Assembly: GCA_964540165.1 (NCBI GenBank)
Contig: CAZILU010000002.1
Span: forward strand, 1-64,000
Origin: Mariniphaga sp964540165
GTDB taxonomy: Bacteria; Bacteroidota; Bacteroidia; Bacteroidales; Prolixibacteraceae
Direction of reading: 5' to 3'
DNA length: 64,000 nt
Of this stretch, positions 40,856 through 50,333 are shown in pieces. The notes below the pieces were generated by a model that had not been told where the DNA came from, did no database searches, and was given only the letters and a program-made list of their open reading frames with translations. Made by a program: the position numbers and the translations under genes. Position 1 is the stretch's first letter. Every line of letters starts with the position of its first letter.

Positions 40856-42520
40856 TCAGGTGTACAAGAAGCGTTTGATCTTTTTGGTGGGTGTTTTTTC
40901 GAACGGTGTTGGCTGGAAGATAATGGCCTGCAACCGGGAGAATTTGTTCAGCTCGGCATTTACTTTCTGATGGATCTCTTTCAGTATGTCATCGGTTTTA
41001 TCGTTGATATACTGATGGGCTCCTGCCTTCAGCGATTTGAAATGCTCTTCAATCTCCTCCATATTCAGGTGCACCATGGCTACCAGCTTTCCTTTCTTTT
41101 CAACTACCAGCGATTCAAGTACGAAGCGCATTTTGTTGATCACCGATTCAATCTCTTCGGGATAGATATTTTCACCGCTGGCTCCTACGATCATCGTCTT
41201 TATTCTCCCTTTGATGTAAAGGAAGTTATCTTTATCGAACCAACCTTTGTCGCCGGTTCTGAACCAGCCATCTTCGGTAAACACCCCGCGGGTTAGCTCC
41301 GGCGCTTTGTAGTACCCCTTCATCACATTGGGGCCCATGACCTGAATTTCGCCTTCACCGGTTTTCAGATCGGCATCTCCCAGGCGGAGTTTAACCCCTT
41401 CCATGGCCATACCGGTTGAACCGATCCGTACATTTTTGCCAACAGCTCCCGCTAATAGCGGCGAAGTTTCGGTCAAGCCGTAGCCAATGGCATAAGGAAA
41501 TTTGCCCTCTTTCAGGAAGCGTTCCACGGTCGGGTCAAGTTTAGCGCCACCAATACCAAAAAACCGCAACGATCCACCGAAGGTTTCGTATAATTTCTTG
41601 GCTGCGATGCGGTTCAGAAGCCTGCGTGTGGGAGCGAAAGCATATAGCGCCCGTGTGACGGGACTTTTCTGAAACTTGGGGTATATTTTCGCTCTGAATA
41701 TCTTCTCAATAATCAGCGGAACGACCAGCATAATGGTGGGCTTCACTGTTTTTAGCGCGGGTAACAGCACCGATGCTACCGGCGGTTTGCGAAGATAGTG
41801 CACCGAAGCGCCATACCGTATGGGCAGCAGAAAGCTGATGGTATTTTCAAAGGTGTGCGACAGAGGCAAAACCGACAGGAACCGGTCGGTTGGAAGAATA
41901 TCCTGCAGCGTGTAACACTTCTCAGCCGTCCAGGTGAGGTTCTTATGGGTGAGCATCACCCCTTTGGAGCTGCCGGTGGTTCCCGATGTGTAGATGATCG
42001 AAGCCAGATCCTCCTCTTCAGCTTTTTCGGGGTGGATGGTCGGTTTTAAACGGTTCATCTGGCTCTCCAGCCGGCTGAGGTCTTCGGCCGGAGTCCCCGG
42101 AGGGACGAGTGCAAAATGATCGATTAAAATGATCTGATCCAACAAGGCGGTGATCTCCGGCGTGAGCTTGTTGTATAATCCTTCCGAGATGAACATCACC
42201 CGGGCTTCCGAATGCTCCAGGATGGTTTTAATCTCATTGGGATGAAAGTCGGGCAATATGGGAACAGCGATGCCTCCGGCCCAAAATATCGAAAAGAAAG
42301 CAACACCCCAGTTGGGCATGTTGGTGCTTAATATAGCTACTTTATCGCCGCGCCGAACGCCTTGCTCCCGAAGCAGAGTCGCTAACCGGGATACATCGTC
42401 TCCCAATTGACGGTATGTATAGTTTTTCTCCCCTACAAAAATAAGGGAGTTGTTCTCAGCGAAATTATTTACAGACTCCTGCAACATGGCAGGAATGGTG
42501 TATGTCGTCTTTTTTGTCAT
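40856..42520 (-). CDS. long-chain fatty-acid--CoA ligase (AMP-forming)
   Basis: 554 residues. AMP-binding P-loop IYTSGTTGSSKGVMLTH, GYGLTETSP, the W-F-R-T-G-D-K-G hinge region and the C-terminal G-R-I-K-T-M-I-V-G-A-S-G-E-N-I-Y-P-E-E-I-E and T-K-K-I-K-R-F motifs with catalytic Lys. It activates fatty acids as acyl-AMP then acyl-CoA. The C-terminal end is short, as in many Bacteroidota FadD-like enzymes. Chain length preference cannot be read from sequence. Confidence 0.92.
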   Translation of the reverse strand: MTKKTTYTIPAMLQESVNNFAENNSLIFVGEKNYTYRQLGDDVSRLATLLREQGVRRGDKVAILSTNMPNWGVAFFSIFWAGGIAVPILPDFHPNEIKTILEHSEARVMFISEGLYNKLTPEITALLDQIILIDHFALVPPGTPAEDLSRLESQMNRLKPTIHPEKAEEEDLASIIYTSGTTGSSKGVMLTHKNLTWTAEKCYTLQDILPTDRFLSVLPLSHTFENTISFLLPIRYGASVHYLRKPPVASVLLPALKTVKPTIMLVVPLIIEKIFRAKIYPKFQKSPVTRALYAFAPTRRLLNRIAAKKLYETFGGSLRFFGIGGAKLDPTVERFLKEGKFPYAIGYGLTETSPLLAGAVGKNVRIGSTGMAMEGVKLRLGDADLKTGEGEIQVMGPNVMKGYYKAPELTRGVFTEDGWFRTGDKGWFDKDNFLYIKGRIKTMIVGASGENIYPEEIESVINKMRFVLESLVVEKKGKLVAMVHLNMEEIEEHFKSLKAGAHQYINDKTDDILKEIHQKVNAELNKFSRLQAIIFQPTPFEKTPTKKIKRFLYT

Positions 42521-42789
42521 ATATTCAAAGATTCAATCCATGCTCTGTTTACGAGCCGGACTGTAAAAATAGTAATAATTACAAACGCATGATTTTTTTG
42601 CAGCCGTTTTAAACTATTTTTAACATCTTGAAGCCATGGTATATAACAATTCCTTAATGATGGCTTTCAGGAAATTAGCTATGCTTGCGGGAACGTCGGG
42701 CAATCCCTGGCCCGTGCGTATGGTCCCGGTCATAGTTCTGTTAAGAATCGAATGGCCAGTCAGGCCAGGAGCTTGCAGCTGTATGGAAA

Positions 42790-44067
42790 TTAATCCTGAT
42801 CCAGGAAGATCGTCTGGGTGCGGTTAGGGCCTACCGAGGCGATGGTAACCGGAATTCCGATCTCGTCTTCGATAAAGCTGATGTAGTTATTCAGCTCTTC
42901 CGGAAATTCATTCTGGCTTTCGATCTTTGTCAGGTTGGTCTCCCAGCCGGGCAGATCTACGTAAACCGGTTTCACGTTGTCGGTAATCTCAAACGGAAAG
43001 TGCTCCACCACCTCGCCATCGATTTCGTACCCAACACACACTTTGATGGTATTGAAATCATCCAATACATCGGCTTTCATCATGATCAGCTCGGTAACGC
43101 CATTGAGCATCACTGCATACCGCAACGCAACCAGGTCGAGCCATCCGCAGCGGCGGGGTCTTCCGGTGGTTGAGCCGTACTCATGGCCGGCATCCCGCAG
43201 TTTGTTGCCGGTTTCATCGTGCAACTCGGTTGGGAAAGGCCCCATGCCTACCCGGGTACAGTATGCTTTAAAAATCCCGTAAACCCGGCCAATCTTTTGT
43301 GGTGCCAGGCCAAGTCCGGTGCATGCCCCTGCACAAATGGTATTAGAGCTGGTAACAAAGGGGTATGATCCAAAATCGATGTCGAGCAGCGTTCCCTGGG
43401 CTCCCTCTGCCAATACCGATTTCCCTTTTTTCAGCAGGTCGTTGACAAAATGTTCGGTGTCAACCATCTGAAATGATTTTAATACTTCCACGCCTTCAAA
43501 CCACTCCGCTTCACTCTCCTGCAGGATTTGGTCGTAATCGTAATGAAAATACTCATTCAGCAGGCTTTTGTGATTGTCGATCCGCTCCCGGTAACGGTTG
43601 TTAAAATCGAGCAGAAGATCACCAACCCGCAATCCCTCCCTGCCAATCTTATCTTTGTAAGTTGGACCGATACCTTTTAACGTGGAGCCGATTTTGGTGT
43701 CTCCCTTTTTCTGCTCCGAAGCAGCATCCAGAATCCGGTGGGTTGGTAAAATAATGTGGGCTTTTTTGGATATGTAGAGATTCTTACTCAGCTCAACCCC
43801 GATCTTTTTCAATCCGTCAATCTCTTTTTTAAAGGTGACCGGATCGATCACAACGCCGTTTCCGATGATGTTGATCTTGTTTTCACGAAATATGCCAGAC
43901 GGGATGGTGTGCAGAACCTGCTTTATGTTGTTGAATTCCAGCGTGTGACCTGCATTGGGTCCGCCCTGGAACCTGGCAATGACATCATACCCGGGAGTTA
44001 ATACATCCACAATTTTCCCTTTCCCTTCATCGCCCCATTGCAGGCCTAACAGTACATCAGCTTTCAT
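42790..44067 (-). CDS. purA: adenylosuccinate synthetase
   Basis: 425 residues from the ATG at 44067 (a TTG three codons upstream is less likely). GTP- and IMP-binding motifs: GLQWGDEGKGKIVD, G-G-P-N-A-G-H-T, G-S-T-L-K-G-I-G-P, A-E-G-A-Q-G-T-L-L-D-I-D and S-T-T-G-R-P-R-R-C-G-W-L-D. It joins IMP and aspartate to make adenylosuccinate in AMP synthesis. The gene follows the Fur-family gene on the same strand, with a 240-bp gap. Confidence 0.98.
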   Translation of the reverse strand: MKADVLLGLQWGDEGKGKIVDVLTPGYDVIARFQGGPNAGHTLEFNNIKQVLHTIPSGIFRENKINIIGNGVVIDPVTFKKEIDGLKKIGVELSKNLYISKKAHIILPTHRILDAASEQKKGDTKIGSTLKGIGPTYKDKIGREGLRVGDLLLDFNNRYRERIDNHKSLLNEYFHYDYDQILQESEAEWFEGVEVLKSFQMVDTEHFVNDLLKKGKSVLAEGAQGTLLDIDFGSYPFVTSSNTICAGACTGLGLAPQKIGRVYGIFKAYCTRVGMGPFPTELHDETGNKLRDAGHEYGSTTGRPRRCGWLDLVALRYAVMLNGVTELIMMKADVLDDFNTIKVCVGYEIDGEVVEHFPFEITDNVKPVYVDLPGWETNLTKIESQNEFPEELNNYISFIEDEIGIPVTIASVGPNRTQTIFLDQD

Positions 44068-44305
44068 TCGTCTCAATTTTTATTTTTTTGTCTTCTCTCT
44101 TTCTCTTTTTATCTGTCTTTTGGCAAGAGATTCAATAACTACAAACGGTTTATTCAGCACCAAAAAAAACCATGAAAAAATTTTCTGTTGGAAATTGTTT
44201 CACGGCAATGAAATAAGGCGTTTAAAAATACAAATTATTTTTTTGTTGTCGGACAACTATTTGAGAATAGACCGATGATTTTATGAAATAATAATATGAG
44301 GCGTT

Positions 44306-44749
44306 CTAACTCTTTTTGATGGCCTGGCCATAAATGTACAGGGTGTGGTGTGATAATTTGAAATTGTATTTGAGACAAACCTCCTCAATGATCTCGCGGA
44401 TCCGTGGATTGTAGAACTCCGTTACATCACCATTTTGGGTGTCGATCAGGTGGTCGTGTTGCATGCGGGCAAAGGCCTTTTCAAACTGTGCGATGTTCTT
44501 GCCAAACTGGTGCTTTACCACCAGTTTGCACTCCAGGAGGAGATCAATGGTGTTGTATAGCGTGGCACGACTCACCCGGTATTTCTTGTTTTTCATGGAG
44601 ATATACAGCGATTCCACATCGAAATGGCCGTCGCGGGAATAGATCTCATCCAAAATAGCAAACCGCTCAGGTGTTTTGCGATGCCCGTTCTTCTCCAGAT
44701 ATTCGGCAAACATATTCCGAACCGTCTCTCTCGTCTTTTGGTTATTCAT
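44306..44749 (-). CDS. Fur-family metal-responsive regulator
   Basis: 147 residues. N-terminal winged helix with KTPERFAILDEIYSRDGHFDVESL and V-S-R-A-T-L-Y-N-T-I-D-L-L, then dimer domain with M-Q-H-D-H-L-I-D. The structural-zinc CxxC pairs of classical Fur are absent: the H-D-H-L-I-C-x-x-C-G region reads HDHLIDTQNG. Metal specificity (Fe, Zn or peroxide sensing) is therefore open. It sits between rel/spoT and purA, as in other Bacteroidota. Confidence 0.9.
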   Translation of the reverse strand: MNNQKTRETVRNMFAEYLEKNGHRKTPERFAILDEIYSRDGHFDVESLYISMKNKKYRVSRATLYNTIDLLLECKLVVKHQFGKNIAQFEKAFARMQHDHLIDTQNGDVTEFYNPRIREIIEEVCLKYNFKLSHHTLYIYGQAIKKS

Positions 44750-44774
44750 ATTTAAACCAATTATAAATAAGCCT

Positions 44775-44782
44775 CAAAAATA
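44775..44782 (-). promoter_or_regulatory. possible -7 element of the Fur-family gene
   Basis: Minus strand TATTTTTG matches TAnnTTTG, 25 bp before the ATG; no clear -33 element. Confidence 0.4.
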
Positions 44783-44817
44783 GAAATTATTTCGGTATTA
44801 TTCAGACGTAATAAAAA

Positions 44818-47049
44818 TTAATCATTGAGGTTTTCATCTCTTGAGACGAGCTCTATTCCTTTGATCTTTTCCAGTTTTGAGATGAGATGGTGGAGGTCAT
44901 CGGCATTATGGATGTATAGAAAGAGGTCGCCTTCGAAGATTCCCTCGTGGGTGTCGAATTTTACCGAGCGCATATTGATGCTGTGTTGTTTGGAGATTAC
45001 GTTGGTCACTTCGTTGACGATTCCAAGCCGGTCAAATCCCTCTAAACGCAACCGGGTAAGGTATGACTGCTTTTTAAACCGGGTCCATTCAGCGGTGATG
45101 ATCCGGTCGCCATGGCTTGACAGGAATTTTTCGACCTCGCGGCATCCTGTTTTATGAATGATCACATGGTCGTCGGTTGAGAGGTACCCGATCACTTTAT
45201 CTCCGGGGATGGGATTGCAGCATTTGGCCATTGAGAAGGTGACATTATCCTGTGCCTCTTTTAGGATAAAGGGTTTCTTTTTATCGATTTTCTGATGGGG
45301 TGCATCGGTATCGGATTCCGGTTGACCATTCTCCTCCTTTTTTTTCTTGCTAAAGGTGATGTTCCAGTATTTGACCAGTTTATTGGGTGATTTTTTTCCA
45401 AGGATCTCATCCAGGTTAGACAGTTCCAAAAATCCCATTCCCACCTCTGAGTAGAGTTGGTTTTTGTTGTTCAGGTTAAAATGGGCAATGATCTTTTTCA
45501 GATTATTGGAAGTGATGGGTGCTTTAACCGTTTTCAGTGCCTCTTCAACCATCTCTTTGCCTTTTTCGACGTGTTTCTGTTTTTCCAGTTTGAAGGCATC
45601 TTTGATTTTGGAGCGTGCTTTGGCGGTGGTTGCAAACTTCAGCCACTCTAATTTGGGCACCTGTTTTTCGGAAGTGAGGATTTCGATTTGATCACCGTTC
45701 TCAAGTATGTGGCTGATGGGCACCAGTTTGAAATTTATTTTGGCTCCGATGCATTTATTGCCCAGGTCGGTATGAATTTCGTATGCAAAGTCGATGACGC
45801 TGGATCCCTGAGGAAGGGAGACCATATCTCCTTTTGGGGTAAAGAGGTTGATCTCTGCAGCGTAGAGATTGAGTTTGAAGTCGTCAAAAAACTCAAATGC
45901 GTCGGCTCCCGGTGCCCGGAGATGCTCCCTGATGCGTTCAATCCAGGTTTCGAGTTCATTTTCGAATGTGCTGATGTCTTTGTACCGGTAGTGAGCAGCG
46001 AATCCATGTTCAGCGATTTCATCCATTCGCTCGGTACGGATCTGTACCTCCACCCACTTGCCTTGTGGCCCCATAACCGTTACATGCAGTGATTCGTAGC
46101 CATTGGCCTTGGGCATGGTGATCCAGTCGCGGATCCGGTCGGGACGGGGTTTGTAGATGTCGGTTACCAGTGAAAGCACATCGAAACACTGCCGCTTTTC
46201 CGAGATATTGAATTTAGGCTTGATAACAATGCGTACCGCCAGGATGTCGTATATCTCGTTGAAGGTGATCCCCTTTTTTTGCATCTTTTGCCAGATGGAG
46301 TAAGATGATTTCAGGCGGTTGGTCACCGTGCTTTCAATCTGCTCCTCTTTCAGCTTCTCTTTGATTGGCCGGATAAATTCATTCACCAGATAGTTTCGTT
46401 TCTCCTCCTGGTTATGAAGCATGTAGATGATTTTTTTGTACTCTTCGGGGTGTTTGTGCTTGAAGCTGAGCTCTTCTAATTCACTTTTAATGGCATATAG
46501 CCCCAGTCGGTGGGCCAGCGGGACATAGAGGAAAAGTGTCTCACCGGCAATTTTAATTTTTTTGTTGGGTGGCATAGAGTCTAAGGTCTGCATGTTATGC
46601 AGCCGGTCGGCAATTTTGATCAGGATGACCCGGACGTCATCCGAGAGGGTCATGAGCATCTTTTTGAGGGTGAGAACCTGACGTGAGTCGAAGTCGCCGG
46701 AGAGCTTGGTCAGCCCGTCAACAATGCGAGCCACCTTGCCTCCAAACATGTTTTCGATGTCGGTAATGGAGTACTCCGTGTCTTCCACCACATCGTGAAG
46801 AATGGCGGCGCATATCGTTGTTGCTCCCAGTCCCATATCCTTGGCGACGATGCGTGCAACAGCAATGGGATGGATGATATAGGGCTCGCCCGATTTTCTC
46901 TTGATGCCATCGTGTGCAGCATTGGCAAAGCGAAATGCCTTTTCTATCCGGGCCAGCCGCTCCTCATCAAATTTTTCCTGAATAACCTTCAGGAAATCCT
47001 GGTAGCGGTCTTCGATTTGTCGTATTTCGGCTTTGTTGAAATGCTGCAA
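44818..47049 (-). CDS. bifunctional (p)ppGpp synthetase/hydrolase (Rel/SpoT family)
   Basis: 743 residues with the full domain set. The HD hydrolase has AAILHDVVEDT and D-R-L-H-N-M. The synthetase region has N-R-L-K-S-S-Y-S-I-W-Q-K and ANGYESLHVTVMGP, E-V-Q-I-R-T. A TGS domain starts near INLFTPKGDMVSLP, then a helical part, a zinc-finger-like K-C-C-N-P-I-P-G-D and a C-terminal ACT domain (R-L-G-I-V-N-E-V-T-N-V-I). HDVVED indicates active hydrolase and E-V-Q-I-R-T an active synthetase, so it is bifunctional. It controls the stringent response. Confidence 0.97.
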   Translation of the reverse strand: MQHFNKAEIRQIEDRYQDFLKVIQEKFDEERLARIEKAFRFANAAHDGIKRKSGEPYIIHPIAVARIVAKDMGLGATTICAAILHDVVEDTEYSITDIENMFGGKVARIVDGLTKLSGDFDSRQVLTLKKMLMTLSDDVRVILIKIADRLHNMQTLDSMPPNKKIKIAGETLFLYVPLAHRLGLYAIKSELEELSFKHKHPEEYKKIIYMLHNQEEKRNYLVNEFIRPIKEKLKEEQIESTVTNRLKSSYSIWQKMQKKGITFNEIYDILAVRIVIKPKFNISEKRQCFDVLSLVTDIYKPRPDRIRDWITMPKANGYESLHVTVMGPQGKWVEVQIRTERMDEIAEHGFAAHYRYKDISTFENELETWIERIREHLRAPGADAFEFFDDFKLNLYAAEINLFTPKGDMVSLPQGSSVIDFAYEIHTDLGNKCIGAKINFKLVPISHILENGDQIEILTSEKQVPKLEWLKFATTAKARSKIKDAFKLEKQKHVEKGKEMVEEALKTVKAPITSNNLKKIIAHFNLNNKNQLYSEVGMGFLELSNLDEILGKKSPNKLVKYWNITFSKKKKEENGQPESDTDAPHQKIDKKKPFILKEAQDNVTFSMAKCCNPIPGDKVIGYLSTDDHVIIHKTGCREVEKFLSSHGDRIITAEWTRFKKQSYLTRLRLEGFDRLGIVNEVTNVISKQHSINMRSVKFDTHEGIFEGDLFLYIHNADDLHHLISKLEKIKGIELVSRDENLND

Positions 47050-47170
47050 GTGACTCTATATTAAATTAATGTATTTTTATCTCTCTTCAGGAAATTCTTT
47101 CTCAAAGTTTTAAAAAAAACAGCAATTATTACCTGTTTCCGGGCAAAAAAGTGATCTTGTTAATACAGGA

Positions 47171-47758
47171 TTAATCTTGATTTTCAGTAGCAAACAGTTC
47201 GCGTTCCACCTGCTCGCAGATGAGATGTCCCAACATCAGGTGGACCTCCTGGATGCGTGGCACATCAGCGGAGGGCACCCGGATGCAATGGCTGGCAAGT
47301 CCGGCTAATACGCCACCACCCGATCCGGTAAGTGCCACGGTGATCAATCCCATCTCGTTGGCTTTTATAAACGCTTCGATGATATTTTTTGAGGTTCCGG
47401 AGGTTGACAATCCAAACAGCAGGTCTCCTTTTTTACAAAATCCCTCGATGTAGCGGGCATAAACGCGGGTGAAGTCGTAGTCGTTGGAGATGGCTGTCAC
47501 AAAGGAGGGATTGACGTGACAGGCCTCGGCTGGTATGGGTTTCCGATCGATTTTAAATTTACCGGAGAGCTCCGCGGCGAGGTGCTGGGCTTCGGCGGCA
47601 CTGCCTCCGTTGCCGCAAAATACCGTTTTGTGTCCGGAACGGTAAACGGTGATCATGGCCTGTGCAATCTGATCCACCGTCTGCATCAGTTGTTCATCTT
47701 TTGCCATCTCTGATAACAGGCGGGCAAATTCAACGATCTGTTCTCTTTTTTCAATCAT
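47171..47758 (-). CDS. gmhA: phosphoheptose isomerase-like SIS protein
   Basis: 195 residues, the GmhA length. SIS-domain motifs F-C-G-N-G-G-S-A-A-E-A-Q-H-L-A-A-E-L, G-L-S-T-S-G-T-S-K-N-I, and C-terminal Q-E-V-H-L-M-L-G-H-L-I-C with metal His. It converts sedoheptulose 7-phosphate to heptose 7-phosphate for LPS core or S-layer glycans. Overlaps the upstream glycosyltransferase gene by 8 bp, consistent with one operon for surface glycan synthesis. Confidence 0.93.
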   Translation of the reverse strand: MIEKREQIVEFARLLSEMAKDEQLMQTVDQIAQAMITVYRSGHKTVFCGNGGSAAEAQHLAAELSGKFKIDRKPIPAEACHVNPSFVTAISNDYDFTRVYARYIEGFCKKGDLLFGLSTSGTSKNIIEAFIKANEMGLITVALTGSGGGVLAGLASHCIRVPSADVPRIQEVHLMLGHLICEQVERELFATENQD

Positions 47759-48890
47759 GTTTCAGTTCATTATCGAGGTGATAGATCGTTTTTGTCATAT
47801 TTTCCCATGAGAATCGTTTTTTCTCTTCAATGACATTTTGGGTGAAGGTCTTCATCCGGTCCTGTTTGAAAAAGTCAATCAGGGCATCCCGGATGGCAGC
47901 AGCATTTGGTTGAACCACATAACCGGCGATCATATGCGGGATAATTTCCGACAATCCTCCTACATCGGTTACCAGCATCGGTTTGTGAAAGTGATATCCG
48001 ATTTGGGTAACACCGCTTTGGGTGGCCGATTTATAGGGTTGTGCGACCAGATCGCAGGCGTTAAAGTAGTTTTCTACCTCGCAATTGCGGATGTAGTCGG
48101 TTTTCAGAACGATCTGGTCACCGATGCCCAGACTCTCTATCTGGTCCATATAGGCAGCCTCATCAGCGTAGAACTCACCGGCCACGATTAACCTGATGTT
48201 GTTCTCCCTGAAGAAGTTGTCGGCAAACGCTTCCAACAGCAGATCCAGTCCTTTATAATCGCGTACAAATCCGAAAAATAGGATATACCGGTAATGGTTA
48301 TCCAGTTCCAGTTTTTTCAGTGCGATCTCCCGGGGTTCGATGGTGCCGTAGTGGTCGTATATGGGGTGGGGTGTGTAGGCTCTGGGTTTTTTCGTGTCGA
48401 ACAGGGACAGATCGTGCAGTACCCGTTTCGACATGGCAATGAATCCATCGGCTTTCAGCACAAAATAGCGGCTGAGCATCCGGTCTCCCGGCCTCTTTTC
48501 ATGTGGGATGACATTATCAAAAATGGCAATGATGCGGGTGTGATTATTTTTTTTAACCAAGCGGCAAACAGTCCCCAGAGCGGGTGCCAGAAAGGGGATC
48601 CAGAACCTGACAATCAACAGGTCGGGTCGATTATCCCGGATTCGCTTTCCGGTTTTTACCCAACTGAAGGGATTGACCGAGTTGAGCTCTTGCGTGATGG
48701 GGAAGGTGAATTCCGCCGGTTCGGTAGTCATTTGGGTCTTCCCCGGAAACAGGATCGAAGGGTATTGCAAGGTGAATGATACAACATTCACCTGGTGCCC
48801 TTCATGCACTAATTGCTCTGCCAGGCGCTCGTTCAGGGCAGCAATGCCCCCCCTGTACGGATGTGCCGGTCCCAGAATGGTTATCTTCAT
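47751..48890 (-). CDS. family 4-type glycosyltransferase
   Basis: 379 residues, GT-B fold. The N-terminus MKITILGPAHPYRGGIAALN is the donor/acceptor loop, and the C-terminal E-x7-E-like region around P-Y-K-S-A-T-Q-S-G-V is typical of GT1/GT4 retaining transferases. It likely adds a sugar to a surface polysaccharide or lipid. It overlaps gmhA downstream and the Nudix gene upstream by 4 bp. Confidence 0.85.
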   Translation of the reverse strand: MKITILGPAHPYRGGIAALNERLAEQLVHEGHQVNVVSFTLQYPSILFPGKTQMTTEPAEFTFPITQELNSVNPFSWVKTGKRIRDNRPDLLIVRFWIPFLAPALGTVCRLVKKNNHTRIIAIFDNVIPHEKRPGDRMLSRYFVLKADGFIAMSKRVLHDLSLFDTKKPRAYTPHPIYDHYGTIEPREIALKKLELDNHYRYILFFGFVRDYKGLDLLLEAFADNFFRENNIRLIVAGEFYADEAAYMDQIESLGIGDQIVLKTDYIRNCEVENYFNACDLVAQPYKSATQSGVTQIGYHFHKPMLVTDVGGLSEIIPHMIAGYVVQPNAAAIRDALIDFFKQDRMKTFTQNVIEEKKRFSWENMTKTIYHLDNELKHD

Positions 48891-49345
48891 GAAAATCTAT
48901 TTTTTAGTTCCTCTGCCACAAATTTATCAATCGGGAATGATAAATCATCTCTTTTCAATGTTTTTAATTTTACCCACCGGAAACTTTGACTTCCATTCTC
49001 CATGTTCTCAAAGGCGAAAGGCTTGCCGGCAATCGTGAACCGTAACGGTTTTTGAAGATCGGTCAGGTAATAGATGCTGATCAGCTGATGATTGTCGAAA
49101 AAGAGCGCTTTTTGGTAAAAGTCGGTGGTGTAAAAGTGACGAATGTTTTCGATCTCCTGACCGTTGCACTCCTCCCGGAACTCGCGCCGAAGTCCGTCAA
49201 TGGTTCCCTCTCCAAACTGCAGTCCGCCGCCAGGAAATTTCGTCATCTTCATTCCCATCTGATATTCATCGGAAAGGAGAACCTCCCGGTTGTCGTTGAT
49301 GACAATTCCGTAAACGCGGATCGTAAAGGTGCCTGGTTGTGTCAT
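48887..49345 (-). CDS. Nudix hydrolase
   Basis: 152 residues. The Nudix box GGLQFGEGTIDGLRREFREE fits G-x5-E-x7-R-E-U-x-E-E. It hydrolyses a nucleoside diphosphate linked to another group; the substrate is not clear. Start overlaps the miaA stop by 4 bp. Confidence 0.92.
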   Translation of the reverse strand: MTQPGTFTIRVYGIVINDNREVLLSDEYQMGMKMTKFPGGGLQFGEGTIDGLRREFREECNGQEIENIRHFYTTDFYQKALFFDNHQLISIYYLTDLQKPLRFTIAGKPFAFENMENGSQSFRWVKLKTLKRDDLSFPIDKFVAEELKNRFS

Positions 49346-50244
49346 GTTGATTGATTAAAGCAGTATTTGACAATTTTTTCTATTTCGTGTGGTTGAAACC
49401 ATTTGACTTCCGGATCGTTTCTGAACCAGGTAAGTTGCTTGCGGGCATACCTTCGGGAATTGCGCCTGATCAGTTCGATCGCTTTGTCGCGGGTTATCGC
49501 ACCGTTGAAAAAATCAAAAAACTCACGGTAGCCAACGGTGTTGAGGGCATTGAGTTTCCTGTATGGAAAGAACTGTCTGGCTTCAGCTTCCAATCCGGCT
49601 TCAACCATTCGGTCAACCCGGTTGTTTATGCGCTGATGAAGCTGATCCCGGTGACAGTCAAGCCCCACTTTGAAGATGGTGAAAGGCCTCTTCTTGTTGG
49701 GGTTAGAGCGGAACGAAGTGTATGGCTGTCCGGTCATCAAACAGATCTCCAGGGCATGAACAATCCGGACGGGATTTTTCAGGTCGACCTGATGATAGTA
49801 ATCCGGATCTAACCGTTTCAGCTGGATCCGCAGGCTTTCAATACCTTCATTTTGAAGTTGTTCTTTCAATGACTTCCGCAATTCCGGATCTACATCGGGC
49901 ATCTGGTCGATCCCCTGACACACGGCATCAATGTATAGCATCGATCCGCCTGTTAGTACCAGCACATCATATGTCTGATAGAGCTTCTCCAGTAAACCCA
50001 AAGCTTCCGTTTCGTAACGGCTGGCATTATAGGTGTCAAATATTGAATGCGAGTGGATAAAGTGGTGCCTGACCTGCGACAGTTCATGGGGCGAAGGCAC
50101 AGCAGTACCGATCGACAACTCGCGGTAAATTTGCCTTGAATCGGCCGAGACAATCTCTGTACCTAATTGGCGGGCTAACGCAATCGAAACCTGCGTCTTT
50201 CCAATGGCTGTGGGGCCGGTGACTACAAATAGCTTTTTTTTCAT
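49342..50244 (-). CDS. miaA: tRNA dimethylallyltransferase
   Basis: 300 residues. P-loop VTGPTAIGKTQ, S-A-D-S-R-Q-I-Y-R, the G-G-S-M-L-Y-I-D-A site and the C-terminal R-R-Y-A-R-K-Q-L-T-W-F-R motif. It adds the isopentenyl group to A37 of tRNAs reading codons that start with U, including the tRNA-Phe in this window. First gene of the overlapping miaA-Nudix-glycosyltransferase-gmhA run. Confidence 0.97.
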   Translation of the reverse strand: MKKKLFVVTGPTAIGKTQVSIALARQLGTEIVSADSRQIYRELSIGTAVPSPHELSQVRHHFIHSHSIFDTYNASRYETEALGLLEKLYQTYDVLVLTGGSMLYIDAVCQGIDQMPDVDPELRKSLKEQLQNEGIESLRIQLKRLDPDYYHQVDLKNPVRIVHALEICLMTGQPYTSFRSNPNKKRPFTIFKVGLDCHRDQLHQRINNRVDRMVEAGLEAEARQFFPYRKLNALNTVGYREFFDFFNGAITRDKAIELIRRNSRRYARKQLTWFRNDPEVKWFQPHEIEKIVKYCFNQST

Positions 50245-50267
50245 ACGCGTTGAAGGAGCAAATTAAG

Positions 50268-50303
50268 TAAAAAAAAAAGACTGTCCGGTCATGGAACAGT
50301 CTT
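50268..50303 (-). terminator. intrinsic terminator of the pRiA4b ORF-3-like gene
   Basis: On the minus strand AAGACTGT (50303-50296) pairs with ACAGTCTT (50284-50277) and is followed by a run of T. It separates the gene at 50334 from miaA. Confidence 0.85.
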
Positions 50304-50333
50304 GAATGAATGTAAGTTTGAAATCAGGATCGA

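Noticed and set aside
42521..42789. Small plus-strand ORF between acyl-CoA ligase and purA
   Set aside because: 63-codon frame has no conserved feature and overlaps the purA 3' end; nothing else supported in this gap.
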